Assembly: GCA_009835005.1 (NCBI GenBank)
Contig: WTFG01000001.1
Location: 62,001 to 126,000 of the forward strand
Reading direction: 5' to 3'
Origin: Flavobacteriaceae bacterium Ap0902
Lineage (GTDB): Bacteria > Bacteroidota > Bacteroidia > Flavobacteriales > Weeksellaceae
Length of the DNA: 64,000 nt
The notes under the pieces are model-generated. The model had not been told where the DNA came from and ran no database searches. It saw only the letters and a list, made by a program, of their open reading frames with translations. This document shows positions 9,198-18,833 of the stretch, piece by piece (position 1 is the stretch's first letter; every line of letters starts with the position of its first letter). A program made the translations under genes and the position numbers.

Positions 9198-11135
9198 TTA
9201 TAACTGTTTAAATATGAGTTGTTCGTTTTCTTTTTCTATCATTTGTTGATACATATCTTTGACACTAACATAATAATCTGCAGGCAAAACACTATTACCC
9301 ATATACAGCAGCGCTTGTATAATGATATAATCCTTATCCTCTTTAAATGTTATATTATACCCTCCCACATTGTTAGGGAGTATTGTTTTAAAATCTTCTG
9401 GTAATACATCTAAATCGTATCCTGATGGAATAGCTATTTTAACTGTGGTTAATTGTGTAAAAGGTGTACCAAATTCTAATGGATATTTTCTTTCTGCATT
9501 TCTAAAGTTAAATAAATTAGATTCTTCTTTTAGAAATAGCAAGGGTTGAATGAATAGTTTATTTCCAATTTCTTCTACAGATTTATCATCTTCAAAAGAC
9601 AACCTATATTGCAATGCAGCTTGTTTGATACTTTCTTGCATTTTAAAGCTAGAAACATCTACATCAAATTCAGAGACTATTTTATGTTCAAAATTATCCT
9701 CATCATTCGCTTTGGATTTCAAATCACTTAATGCATAGTAATTTGTTTTAACCTGAGTCATGTTCCCAGTGATTAAGCCATCTTCTATACTATATATCAA
9801 GGTGGTTTTAATCTCTGATGGCAGTTGGTTTGTCAAGTTTACTTCTCTATAGGTGCCATCCTCTAGCATCATAAATCCTTGGAAATTTAAATCATTTAAT
9901 GGCAGAAGGTTTATGCGGCTAAATTTATCTTTAGGGTCCATTAAATACAGTTCATTATTTATATATGCCCCTGTTATCGTATGGTTAAGTTTAAGCCTAG
10001 AGGCATTGTAGTTTAATATACCATTATCCACCGTACTCAAAACAATGGGATGAGCTTTGATGTTAGCTTTATTTAACATAGAAATTAAAACAAAATTAAG
10101 ATCTGTACCATTTCCTGTTTTGTTTTTATAGGTTTTTCTCACACCTTCTGCAGGATAAAGACCATCATAGCCATTCCATGTATACTGTTCTTTCACAAAA
10201 TTAAAAATCGCATTCATCTTTTCTTTTTGATTAGAAATTCCATCAAAGTTACTTACCTCTTCATCTAAAAATCCATTTCCTTTGAGCTCATCTGCATATC
10301 TCATATCTTTTTTTAAATTCTTAATAACTGTAGGCCAGTCACTAGAAAAGTTTTTATAGCCAATACCCGGATTAATATATTCTTTTAACTCATAATGAAT
10401 TGAAGCTCGTAAATTATTTGAATTTAGAACGAAAGGTTCCTTTTTTAAGGCGGGCACATTTTTGTGTACCACTTCATTCACTTCTACTTGGAATTGACTC
10501 CCTGTATTTTGAATGCTCGTATTAACCTTTTCTATATATTCTCCTCTTATGTCTCTATTATAGACAAAGAATTCTGGATAAAATACTATAAACCTATTAT
10601 ACCTGATAGGAATTTCTTCTTGGAAATACCATGTATCTAAATCAAAAAATCTAGGGGTATCTATGGTATATTTATACTCTAAAACAGAACCATTTTTGAC
10701 ATTGGGAAAAGCAAATTTCTCATAAATCAAGTAGTCATTTTTCTTCTCTTTGAAAATATTGGATTTCTCTACTTTTGTTTTTTCTATTTTACCATCAACT
10801 AAATTATAAGTATATGCTTTAATACCAGAAGCCTTTTCTCGATCGTTATCTAAAATATAGAGAGGAATTTTAACATTCAAGAACTTATCGGAAGCTTTAT
10901 CCTTATCATAAACTTTAATTCTAACTTTAATGTTTTTGATGACTCTAAACTCTTCTTCTATGGGAATGTATTTAACATCGTAACTAGCTTCTTTGGATAT
11001 AAACTCTGCAACGGCTCCTTCCTCTATAGAACTAGAAGTGGCAGACAATTCTTCTTTAGAGACTTTCCCGAATTTTACTTGAGAAAACGAAAAGATGAAA
11101 ATAAAAAGAAATAAAATGGAAATATAGGAGCGCAT
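9198..11135 (-). CDS. DUF3857 exported protein, transglutaminase-like domain without catalytic Cys
   Basis: 645 aa with signal peptide MRSYISILFLFIFIFSFSQ. An N-terminal DUF3857 region (about 45-220) is followed by a transglutaminase-like domain (about 290-410) and a C-terminal beta-rich domain. The normal GDC triad segment reads TGNGTDLNFVL, so Gly (about residue 343) replaces the nucleophilic Cys. The His (LNHTI, H385) and Asp (LMDPKD, D400) remain. It is therefore probably a binding or structural protein. Its upstream neighbour is a paralogue that keeps the Cys, and the two genes are only 4 bp apart. Confidence 0.85.
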   Translation of the reverse strand: MRSYISILFLFIFIFSFSQVKFGKVSKEELSATSSSIEEGAVAEFISKEASYDVKYIPIEEEFRVIKNIKVRIKVYDKDKASDKFLNVKIPLYILDNDREKASGIKAYTYNLVDGKIEKTKVEKSNIFKEKKNDYLIYEKFAFPNVKNGSVLEYKYTIDTPRFFDLDTWYFQEEIPIRYNRFIVFYPEFFVYNRDIRGEYIEKVNTSIQNTGSQFQVEVNEVVHKNVPALKKEPFVLNSNNLRASIHYELKEYINPGIGYKNFSSDWPTVIKNLKKDMRYADELKGNGFLDEEVSNFDGISNQKEKMNAIFNFVKEQYTWNGYDGLYPAEGVRKTYKNKTGNGTDLNFVLISMLNKANIKAHPIVLSTVDNGILNYNASRLKLNHTITGAYINNELYLMDPKDKFSRINLLPLNDLNFQGFMMLEDGTYREVNLTNQLPSEIKTTLIYSIEDGLITGNMTQVKTNYYALSDLKSKANDEDNFEHKIVSEFDVDVSSFKMQESIKQAALQYRLSFEDDKSVEEIGNKLFIQPLLFLKEESNLFNFRNAERKYPLEFGTPFTQLTTVKIAIPSGYDLDVLPEDFKTILPNNVGGYNITFKEDKDYIIIQALLYMGNSVLPADYYVSVKDMYQQMIEKENEQLIFKQL

Positions 11136-11139
11136 ACAG

Positions 11140-13047
11140 TTATAATTTAATTTTTTCTAATAAGACTTTGGTATTATCTGCTTTTTCTATGAATCTTCTA
11201 AAATCGACATAATCTAGATATTGATCTCTAGTGAATATGCCATCTTTTATATGTAATTCTCTATCTACCTGTATTTTATTTCCAGCTAGATGATAAGACA
11301 TAGAATAACTGCCAAAAGGAGATTCTAACTGGATTGGATCGAACTCATAGCTCATGGTATATCCCTCTGGTATTTCAAATTCAAAAGAAGATTGATCTAT
11401 AAAACCATGCTGGATTTGTAAGGGATGTTTCCTGTATGAATCTTTTTTGAGCTGGGTACTATAATTACCAACAGGAATAACTGGAAAAATGAGATTTTCT
11501 CTTGTAGAACGCCCATATACATTAGATGTTAGCGTAATTTTCTGTATAAAAGTGGCACTATCCTGATTATTAACAAAATCAAAAAATTTAAATTCTTTAC
11601 TCTTTATATTCTCATACTTTGCATTTAACCAATTTATCTGATCTTTTTTCGCTAAATAATAAACACTATAATTCCAATCATACTGAATGCCCGCTGTGGT
11701 ATGTATAAAGTTTAATTGTAAGTGACCGTCTTCACTAATTATACCCCTACCCTTAACGACTTGTGTATTACTCTCTGCTGGAAACGATTGTGTTTTCACT
11801 ATTTCTCCACCTTCGGGGCCAATAGATAGTGCATCCCGATCATTGGTGAAAGCTCCTAAATGGTTGAATGCTGTAACTTGGCTTGTACACTCCAACCATA
11901 CCGTATCATTTTCTAGAGGAACATTCAATATCGCATGGTTTCCTTGCATAGCGGGAAAATCAGATATAATATCTCGATTGGTATTAGCGTCTCCATAGAC
12001 TATAGTGAAGTTGGAAGCAATACTTACTTCTTCTAACAATGCCATCATATAATTGCTAAGTGCTTTGCAGTCTCCATAACCATTGTCACTCACATATTGA
12101 GCAGGGTATGGCTGCCACCCACCAATACCAATAGCCACATTGATATAACGTGTCTTGTTCTGCATGTATTGGTACAAAATTCGGATTTTCTCTTTATTAT
12201 TAGTGATGCCAGCTGTCAATTCTTTGATTTTGCGCTTCTCCTCTACTGGTAAGTCTTGTCTTCCTTTAATTAAATCATTATAAAACCATTTACCAAAGTC
12301 CTCCCAGCTAGAAAATTCTCCATCATGGCCCGCCAAATGAAACTTTTTGGGAGAAATAAGTAATCTTGGTACCTCATCTATTAAAGGAGGTGCTAAAACT
12401 TCTTGAAGTTTGGGCTTTTGATTAATTAATGCATATTTATAATTTTTTGAATCCTCTACAAAATCAATATTATCATAAGAATCAAAATTAATCTTTTTGG
12501 TAAGTGTTCCTATATTGCTGTTATTATGAAATATAAATATACTCTTCTCTACACCAAGATTATATGCATGGATAGGTGCCCAGTTGGGTATAAAAGCTGT
12601 GTTACTGGTTATATACTCATACTTGTAAGCAATAGTAAAAGGATACTCTGTGGGGGTATAATCACAGACTAATACTCTATTTTCTGCATACAATGTACCA
12701 TTGCCTGTAGCGCTTAAATCTTTAAAATCTTTCTTTCTGAGTTTTTTGATTATCTCACCTTTTTCATTATATACATTCGCCTCATAGGCCAACACTTTGG
12801 TATGAGCATCGTAATAAATGGGTTGAAACATAAATTCCTGTCCATCTTTTCTAAAAATAGAAACTACATATTGTTTTTCTACTTTTAATTTCTGGACAGA
12901 TGAAAAAGTTAGCTCTGATTTATCTAATCTAATTACTGCCTTGGCATTATTAGATAAACCTGAATTGATGATATCAATAGAATATTCCTGAGCCTGGCAA
13001 AGAGACCCAATTAGAAATATAACTGAAAAAAAATAATTTGAACTCAT
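11140..13047 (-). CDS. DUF3857 and transglutaminase-domain exported protein
   Basis: 635 aa, signal peptide to about residue 19 (ending LCQAQ). DUF3857 spans about 50-220 and a transglutaminase-like domain about 275-400, with nucleophile C327 (NGYGDCKALS), H371 (GNHAIL) and an acid at the WLECTSQ motif (E386). The substrate is unknown; the family is common in Bacteroidota envelopes. It is the first gene of the compact run that ends with recA. Confidence 0.88.
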   Translation of the reverse strand: MSSNYFFSVIFLIGSLCQAQEYSIDIINSGLSNNAKAVIRLDKSELTFSSVQKLKVEKQYVVSIFRKDGQEFMFQPIYYDAHTKVLAYEANVYNEKGEIIKKLRKKDFKDLSATGNGTLYAENRVLVCDYTPTEYPFTIAYKYEYITSNTAFIPNWAPIHAYNLGVEKSIFIFHNNSNIGTLTKKINFDSYDNIDFVEDSKNYKYALINQKPKLQEVLAPPLIDEVPRLLISPKKFHLAGHDGEFSSWEDFGKWFYNDLIKGRQDLPVEEKRKIKELTAGITNNKEKIRILYQYMQNKTRYINVAIGIGGWQPYPAQYVSDNGYGDCKALSNYMMALLEEVSIASNFTIVYGDANTNRDIISDFPAMQGNHAILNVPLENDTVWLECTSQVTAFNHLGAFTNDRDALSIGPEGGEIVKTQSFPAESNTQVVKGRGIISEDGHLQLNFIHTTAGIQYDWNYSVYYLAKKDQINWLNAKYENIKSKEFKFFDFVNNQDSATFIQKITLTSNVYGRSTRENLIFPVIPVGNYSTQLKKDSYRKHPLQIQHGFIDQSSFEFEIPEGYTMSYEFDPIQLESPFGSYSMSYHLAGNKIQVDRELHIKDGIFTRDQYLDYVDFRRFIEKADNTKVLLEKIKL

Positions 13048-13112
13048 TAGAGTACAAATTATATATAAATTATTAATAAATAAGTTAAATGTTCAAATAT
13101 TTATTTATAAAC

Positions 13113-13718
13113 TCATTTATTCTTATATAAAACAGGGTTTAAATCCTCATCATTATACATTTTCATTTGTTTATAAACTTTCATTCGTTTTTCACCTTTT
13201 TCGATATCTTGGATTAATTCTTCTATCGCTTTACCTAGGTCTTGCTTTTGTTCTTTTAGAATAGCAAGTTTTTGCGCTGTCTTTTGTTGATGTTCAGAAG
13301 AAGAACCTGCACGTTCTACCTCCTCTTTCATGTGATATACCTTGAGAGCCAATATAGAAAAGCGGTCTATCGCCCATGCGGGGCTTTCTGTATTGATTTT
13401 AGCATCTGCTTTTATTTTTACATCCTTATATTTATTTAGAAACCAACTATCTATATACTCTACAGTGTCTGTTCTTCTTTGATTAGAATCATCTATCCAA
13501 CGCTTGATTCTCAGTGCTTCTTCTGGATTGATTTCTGGATCTCTAATAATATCCTCCAAATGCCACTGTACTGTATCTATCCAATTTTTGCGGTATAATA
13601 AATGGTCTAAACTATCTGTAGGATAGGGATTATCAATCTTAGCATTTACATCATCTGTTATATGATAGTCTTTGATACTTTGATTAAATATCTCCCAAGC
13701 ATTTTCTGTAAACTTCAT
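13113..13718 (-). CDS. DUF4254 family protein
   Basis: 201 aa, soluble and helical, no signal peptide. The conserved early segment (LDHLLYRKNWIDTVQWHLED) and the IKRWIDDSNQRRTD segment match the Bacteroidota family DUF4254 as I recall it. Function unknown. It is the last gene of the envelope run starting with the flippase, 6 bp after the DUF4837 lipoprotein. Confidence 0.85.
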   Translation of the reverse strand: MKFTENAWEIFNQSIKDYHITDDVNAKIDNPYPTDSLDHLLYRKNWIDTVQWHLEDIIRDPEINPEEALRIKRWIDDSNQRRTDTVEYIDSWFLNKYKDVKIKADAKINTESPAWAIDRFSILALKVYHMKEEVERAGSSSEHQQKTAQKLAILKEQKQDLGKAIEELIQDIEKGEKRMKVYKQMKMYNDEDLNPVLYKNK

Positions 13719-13724
13719 ATTTCT

Positions 13725-14831
13725 TTATTTAATCATGAATGTTGTAAATAAACTTTCTAGAGAAGTAATATAATCTCTTTTCTTGCTGTTCCCCTGATTT
13801 AATGGAGCAAACATAATCCCATCTGCAATATATAATGTTTTATCTTGCTTATCCAGAATAAGTTTTGCTGTGTAGGGTCCTCCCATTTGAGATAACGTCA
13901 TAGACCAATAGCCTTGCGTTTCATACACAATATGATTATCATCCTCACTAATTTTGGTGAAATCATAAAAATCCTCTAACATGGGGGTCATCTCTGTTTG
14001 AATATGATCGGTCATTAATACTTTGATAGAATCATTTCCTTGATTTGTTTTTAAATATCTCTCTACAGGCGTTCTATCTCCCTTGGTATAAATACGCATT
14101 ATAGAATCTTGTATCGCATAAAAGTCATTTTTCGTAACTTCTGTCTTTGCAAAAGGTACTTTGTAAACCATGATATTCAAAATATCCTGAGATTGGTGAG
14201 TAGCTATACCACCACGTTCATCCTTATTATGAATGGTATTGAATTGATCTTTTCTAAACCACACAAAACTATCATTAGATTCTGCTACTCTAAAATCTTT
14301 AGGAATTAGGAGACTAACTCCCAAATTATTTAATTTTTCTTTTTCCTGTCTAGCGTTTGATTTATAATCGTCTAATAAAAATTCTCTATCAACACTTCTA
14401 TAGAAATTGATTAAACTATCTTGGTTCTGTCTAAGAAGGTTTAAAATTTCTTCTGAATTGTTTCCAGCAACCTGAACATAAGCTTGTGGCTTGGCAAAAG
14501 CATTTTTCTCAAAAGTAATGCTCGGCTCTCCTTGCTTCACATCTAATACCAAACGCGTCGTCTTAAATCTATTAAAATCTTCTGAGTTAAATTGACGAGT
14601 GGCAAACATAATCTCTGGAGGGTAATACAATCCTGGAAAAATCTTTCCGAAGATTAAACTATCTGTAAGAGCAGGCTCTAATTCCTGATACATTTCCTCT
14701 GAGCTGAAGACAGAAATTAAATTAATGGGACCAGAGGACGGAGCATAATATTTGGGCTCGTTCTCATCGCCACAAGAGGTGAGAGCGAAAAGGGAAATTA
14801 TAAAAACAAGAAAAGTATATTTCTTCAGCAT
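13725..14831 (-). CDS. DUF4837 family lipoprotein
   Basis: 368 aa. A lipoprotein signal peptide ends at the lipobox ALTSC, giving a lipidated Cys at about residue 20. The rest matches DUF4837 (motifs around EELEPALTDSLIFGKIFPGL and MGGPYTAKLILD). It is probably anchored to the outer membrane; role unknown. A 67-bp gap separates it from tatA, and DUF4254 follows 6 bp later. Confidence 0.85.
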   Translation of the reverse strand: MLKKYTFLVFIISLFALTSCGDENEPKYYAPSSGPINLISVFSSEEMYQELEPALTDSLIFGKIFPGLYYPPEIMFATRQFNSEDFNRFKTTRLVLDVKQGEPSITFEKNAFAKPQAYVQVAGNNSEEILNLLRQNQDSLINFYRSVDREFLLDDYKSNARQEKEKLNNLGVSLLIPKDFRVAESNDSFVWFRKDQFNTIHNKDERGGIATHQSQDILNIMVYKVPFAKTEVTKNDFYAIQDSIMRIYTKGDRTPVERYLKTNQGNDSIKVLMTDHIQTEMTPMLEDFYDFTKISEDDNHIVYETQGYWSMTLSQMGGPYTAKLILDKQDKTLYIADGIMFAPLNQGNSKKRDYITSLESLFTTFMIK

Positions 14832-14898
14832 AAAGTGATTTTAAATTTCTGCTGCAAAAAATATACCTTTTGTAAATTATACAATATTATATAATATA

Positions 14899-15087
14899 TT
14901 ATTTTACAATTTCATCTGATTTGGTATCATCATCCTCTTTGGTGGCATCCTTAAACTCCTTAATCCCAGATCCAAGACCTCTCATTAACTCTGGAATCTT
15001 CTTACCCCCAAACAATAATAGCGCTAAAACAACTATCAGCACAATCTGCCATGGACCAACCATTCCTAAAAATATTGCTGAATACAT
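14899..15087 (-). CDS. tatA: Sec-independent translocase subunit TatA/TatE
   Basis: 62 aa: one N-terminal membrane helix (about 10-26, [17 protein letters not shown]), the [21 protein letters not shown] hinge and amphipathic helix, and a charged tail. TatA forms the pore of the twin-arginine pathway; no tatC lies in this window. It has its own TAnnTTTG box 16 bp upstream, in the short gap after the EnvC-like gene. Confidence 0.95.
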   Translation of the reverse strand: MYSAIFLGMVGPWQIVLIVVLALLLFGGKKIPELMRGLGSGIKEFKDATKEDDDTKSDEIVK

Positions 15088-15102
15088 AATTTAAATTTTA
15101 AG

Positions 15103-15110
15103 CAAAGTTA
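15103..15110 (-). promoter_or_regulatory. candidate -7 box for tatA
   Basis: CAAAGTTA on the plus strand, so TAACTTTG in the direction of tatA; fits TAnnTTTG. No clear -33 element. Confidence 0.4.
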
Positions 15111-15117
15111 CAAAATT

Positions 15118-16536
15118 TTACATTCCTAACACCCAACCTGCTGGATCTTGTTTGGTTGTACCTCTCCACACTTGGAAATCTAGTATGGTATTCCCGTCTG
15201 AATCCGTGTAAACTCTACCAATTTCTTGTTTTGCAGAAACTTTATCTCCTTTATTTACGAATACAGAAGATAAATTATTATACACAGTAAAGTGATCTCC
15301 ATGAGAAACCATGACAGCTTTGTTACCTCCGCTAATGGTCATAATGGCCTGTACCGTCCCCCCATAAACAGTTCTAGCAGCACTACCTTTGGACGTACCG
15401 ATTAATACACCAGCATGATTTTCATAAATATTCTTTAAAACTGTATGGGGCTGTCTTCCAAATCTACCCACTACCTCTCCACGAGCAACTGGCCAAGGTA
15501 ATCGCCCTTTGCTGGCAGCAAAACTTGCTCCTAATGTAGCAGATTCTGATGTACTTGCATACCCCTTTTCTGGGGAAGGTTCTGGTTCTGGAACGGGTTC
15601 TGGTTCTGGCGCTGGTTCAGGTGTTATGGCAGCTACTTCTTCACCCCTCGCATTCGCCTCTTCTCGTCTTTTGGCCTCCGCCTCCTCTCGCGCTCTACGT
15701 TCTGCGGCTAATTTTGCCTGTCTTTCAGCTTCTATTTTGGCTAACCTTTCTCGTTCTCTCCTTGCTTCTTCTTCTCTTCTTTTACGCTCTGCCTCTTCTT
15801 TCTCTCTAGCAATTCTAATTTCTTCTTCTATAATTCTCTGAATCTGAGATTCTAATTGTTGATTTTCTTTTTGCTTCTCTCTAATTTGGGCAGCAATCTC
15901 TTCTGCATTATTTTGGTATTCTTCTAATATTTTGCTCTGTTCTTGTTTTTGTAGTTGAAGGTTTTCTCTTAGAACTTGTTGTTTAGCTAGAATTTTCTCC
16001 TTGTCTGCAATAGCGGCTTTGCGCTGGTTCACGGTAGCAACTATAGCCGCTTGCTTTTCTTCTATTTCTTCTGCTTTCTTACCTTGAAAACCAGAATATT
16101 TCTCTAAATATTTAATACGCCTATAGGCTTCTGTAAAAGACTTAGAGGATAAAACAAAAAGAACCTTATTCTGCAAAGACTTATTTTTATAAGCATTGAC
16201 TAAAACATCTTTATATTCCCTTTTTAATTCTCCTAATTCCCTTCTGAGTTTATTAATCTCTAACTGGGATAAATAAATCTCATCTTCTAATACTTTTCTT
16301 TCTCTAGTTGTGACCCTCACTAATTCATTCTGAGCGTTAATCTTTTTCTCTAAATTTTTGATATAGAGAAGCGATTTTTTAGAACCAGTTTTAGTTGAAT
16401 TTAAGTTTTTGTTTAGATTAGCAATTTCTGATGATAAAGCACGACTTTTTTTGCGCAGTTCATCCTTATTATAAGGAACCTGTGCAAAAATAGTCAGGCT
16501 GGAAAATAATAGAAAAAATGCTAAAATCCTTTTCAT
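15118..16536 (-). CDS. EnvC-like murein hydrolase activator (degenerate LytM domain)
   Basis: 472 aa: signal peptide (to about 19), a long coiled coil (about 21-290) rich in Lys, Glu and Arg, a Pro-Glu repeat linker (about 302-322) and a C-terminal M23/LytM domain (about 365-472). Zinc ligands of active M23 peptidases are missing: the first motif reads ENHAGVLIG with no Asp at the ligand position, and the usual HxH is YNNLSS. Such EnvC-type proteins bind and activate amidases during septum splitting rather than cutting peptidoglycan. It follows the DUF4292 lipoprotein by 9 bp. Confidence 0.88.
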   Translation of the reverse strand: MKRILAFFLLFSSLTIFAQVPYNKDELRKKSRALSSEIANLNKNLNSTKTGSKKSLLYIKNLEKKINAQNELVRVTTRERKVLEDEIYLSQLEINKLRRELGELKREYKDVLVNAYKNKSLQNKVLFVLSSKSFTEAYRRIKYLEKYSGFQGKKAEEIEEKQAAIVATVNQRKAAIADKEKILAKQQVLRENLQLQKQEQSKILEEYQNNAEEIAAQIREKQKENQQLESQIQRIIEEEIRIAREKEEAERKRREEEARRERERLAKIEAERQAKLAAERRAREEAEAKRREEANARGEEVAAITPEPAPEPEPVPEPEPSPEKGYASTSESATLGASFAASKGRLPWPVARGEVVGRFGRQPHTVLKNIYENHAGVLIGTSKGSAARTVYGGTVQAIMTISGGNKAVMVSHGDHFTVYNNLSSVFVNKGDKVSAKQEIGRVYTDSDGNTILDFQVWRGTTKQDPAGWVLGM

Positions 16537-16545
16537 TAGTTGTTT

Positions 16546-17349
16546 TTAATTCAACGTTCTCTCTTTGTAATTCTCTGGAATCCTAAAGGGAGGATTCATC
16601 TGGGAAAATTCAAAATTATTATAATCCAACGTAATAATATCTGTATCCTTACCTTTTACCAAAATTTTAACAGCCCCTGGAATTTGCTTGTCTCCAATTA
16701 GCTGCCAATTGGTATAATCTATCGTAATATGCGTGTTAGATTTACTATCTAAAACATCTACTTTGTTCAATCTATAATCACCGTCTAAATAAAAAGTATG
16801 GATATACTTTTGGTCTTGTGGTTTATTTCTAAGGGCATCATTTTCTTTATAAATCAATGCATAATGATTGTCCTTTGTAGTTTCTAACCGATAGGCAGAC
16901 CAAGGCTCTATTAAAAACAACTGTCCTAATAGCAATTGCTGAAACTTTTGAAAATCAATAAAATCTACTTTTAATTTTTGGTTGATATAATCAAAATTAT
17001 CTCTGATAAAAGTTCTATCTATTACCTCATACGCTTCTACTTGATCAGGTGTTATTTTAGCTCTAGCCCCTGTAATTCCAAGCATAGAAGCATTAGCCCA
17101 AATCATGCTATCTTTTTCAAAATATAATCTGAGTGTAGCACTGTGTGATTTACCTTTGATATCTGCATTGATCCTAGATTTAATCTGCAAATAGTTAAAT
17201 GTTGGCAATGCATTCACATAGTTATCTCTAAATGTTAATAATCCTTGATCCTCTACCACTTCTGTTTGGGTCTTGGCAGTTTTATTAGCTGTTCCACATG
17301 ATTGAAGTAGAAGAACGGCGATAATTATAAATACAATATTTCTAATCAT
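16546..17349 (-). CDS. DUF4292 family lipoprotein
   Basis: 267 aa. A lipoprotein signal peptide ends at LLQSC (Cys about 18). The remainder matches DUF4292, which is thought to have a LolB/LppX-like fold. Periplasmic or outer-membrane lipoprotein trafficking is a family-level guess. Its start overlaps the stop of the nucleotidyltransferase gene by 4 bp (ATGA). Confidence 0.85.
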   Translation of the reverse strand: MIRNIVFIIIAVLLLQSCGTANKTAKTQTEVVEDQGLLTFRDNYVNALPTFNYLQIKSRINADIKGKSHSATLRLYFEKDSMIWANASMLGITGARAKITPDQVEAYEVIDRTFIRDNFDYINQKLKVDFIDFQKFQQLLLGQLFLIEPWSAYRLETTKDNHYALIYKENDALRNKPQDQKYIHTFYLDGDYRLNKVDVLDSKSNTHITIDYTNWQLIGDKQIPGAVKILVKGKDTDIITLDYNNFEFSQMNPPFRIPENYKERTLN

Positions 17350-18362
17350 TTTGATGCAAAGTCTAATATAGAAAAGTCTCCTAAACTAATGTTTCTAGAC
17401 ACCCCGAAGTATTGGGCGTGATTCCCAATCATAGAATTAGATAAATTACCATGATCTATAATCGTTTCTTCTTGAATCAGAGAGTTATCTATGTTGCTGT
17501 TTCTAATTTTAGTTCCATTCCCGATAGATACGTTGGGTCCAATTTTAGAGTTTTCTATCACTACATTTTCTCCAACGAAACAAGGTTCTATAATAAGCGA
17601 ATTTTTGATGTTAGCAGAAGATGGATAATCTTTTAAATTATCCTTTTCAAAACCTAAAATTTTGGTATTGGTTTCTACTGTAACCTTTTTGTTACCACAG
17701 TCCATCCATTCGTCCACTTTGCCAAGGGTGAATTTAGCCCCTTTGTTGCGCATATTCTCTAAGGCGTTAGTCAATTGAAACTCACCCTTCTCCATGATTT
17801 CATTATCTATTAGATATTGAATCTCTTCTTTTAACTTGGCACCATCCTTAAAATAATAAATACCGATGATAGCCAAATCTGAAACAAATTCTTTTGGTTT
17901 TTCTACAAAATCTGTAATGATGTTCTTATTATCTAATTTTACTACGCCAAAAGCACTAGGGTCTTCTACAGATTTTACCCAAACCACACCATCCGCTGTT
18001 GTATCTAATTTAAAATCTGCACGGAAAAGCGTATCTGCGAAGGCTACAATAACTGGTCCTTCTAAAGACTCTTTGGCTTGGTAAATAGCATGTGCTGTTC
18101 CCAATGGTTTATCTTGATGTACCACATTACCCTTGGCGCCTAAATCATCAGCAATTTCTATTAATCTATCTTCTGCCTCTTTACCAAAATCACCAGTTAT
18201 AAATGTAATTTCATCTATCTTTTCATCACTTAACTTGGTTATATCCTCTACCAGCCTATGTACAATGGGCTTGCCTGCTATCGGAATTAAAGGTTTGGGA
18301 ACCGTAAGTGTGTGTGGCCTTAATCTGGATCCGCGTCCAGCCATTGGTATAATGATTTTCAT
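17346..18362 (-). CDS. sugar-phosphate nucleotidyltransferase with beta-helix domain
   Basis: 338 aa. The N-terminal NTP-transferase domain has the signature PMAGRGSRLRPHTLTVPKPL (residues 6-25) and an ADT segment for metal binding. The C-terminal part (about 250-338) has hexapeptide repeats of a left-handed beta-helix. It activates a sugar phosphate (glucose-1-phosphate dTTP or UTP type); the exact nucleotide and sugar cannot be read from the sequence. It sits between dut and the DUF4292 lipoprotein. Confidence 0.9.
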   Translation of the reverse strand: MKIIIPMAGRGSRLRPHTLTVPKPLIPIAGKPIVHRLVEDITKLSDEKIDEITFITGDFGKEAEDRLIEIADDLGAKGNVVHQDKPLGTAHAIYQAKESLEGPVIVAFADTLFRADFKLDTTADGVVWVKSVEDPSAFGVVKLDNKNIITDFVEKPKEFVSDLAIIGIYYFKDGAKLKEEIQYLIDNEIMEKGEFQLTNALENMRNKGAKFTLGKVDEWMDCGNKKVTVETNTKILGFEKDNLKDYPSSANIKNSLIIEPCFVGENVVIENSKIGPNVSIGNGTKIRNSNIDNSLIQEETIIDHGNLSNSMIGNHAQYFGVSRNISLGDFSILDFASK

Positions 18363-18401
18363 AGATATGATAATTAATTAATAATCGTGAATTTTCTAAA
18401 T

Positions 18402-18833
18402 TTATTGCCCTGTACTACCAAAACCTCCAGTACCCCTATCACTTTCTTCTAAGGTGTCAACGACTATCCAAGATACAGTTTCGTGTTTGGCAATCACTAA
18501 TTGTGCGATACGTTCTCCTTTATTTATAGTAAAAGGTTCATTAGAAACATTAGCAAGGATTACGCCAACCTCCCCTCTGTAATCTGAATCAATAGTACCG
18601 GGAGCATTTAAACAGGTAATACCTTTCTTGAGTGCTAATCCGCTTCTAGGTCGAACTTGAGCCTCATATCCTAAAGGAATTTCCATAAATAATCCCGTAG
18701 GAACCAATGCTCTTTCTAAAGGTTTTAAGATGATAGGTTCTGCATTATTTGCCACTAAATCCATTCCAGCTGCTCCCATGGTTTTGTATTCTGGCAATGG
18801 ATGTTCTGATTTATTTATAATTTTAATCTTCAT
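18402..18833 (-). CDS. dut: deoxyuridine 5'-triphosphate nucleotidohydrolase
   Basis: Splits dUTP to dUMP and PPi. The dUTPase motifs are all present in 143 aa: [37 protein letters not shown] and the C-terminal [10 protein letters not shown] arm. Its start overlaps the flippase stop by 11 bp. Confidence 0.97.
   Translation of the reverse strand: MKIKIINKSEHPLPEYKTMGAAGMDLVANNAEPIILKPLERALVPTGLFMEIPLGYEAQVRPRSGLALKKGITCLNAPGTIDSDYRGEVGVILANVSNEPFTINKGERIAQLVIAKHETVSWIVVDTLEESDRGTGGFGSTGQ

Noticed and set aside
15509-15841. Long plus-strand ORFs opposite the EnvC-like gene
   Set aside because: They are the complement of the coiled-coil and Pro-Glu repeat codons of the real minus-strand gene; low-complexity Leu/Ser/Ala products.
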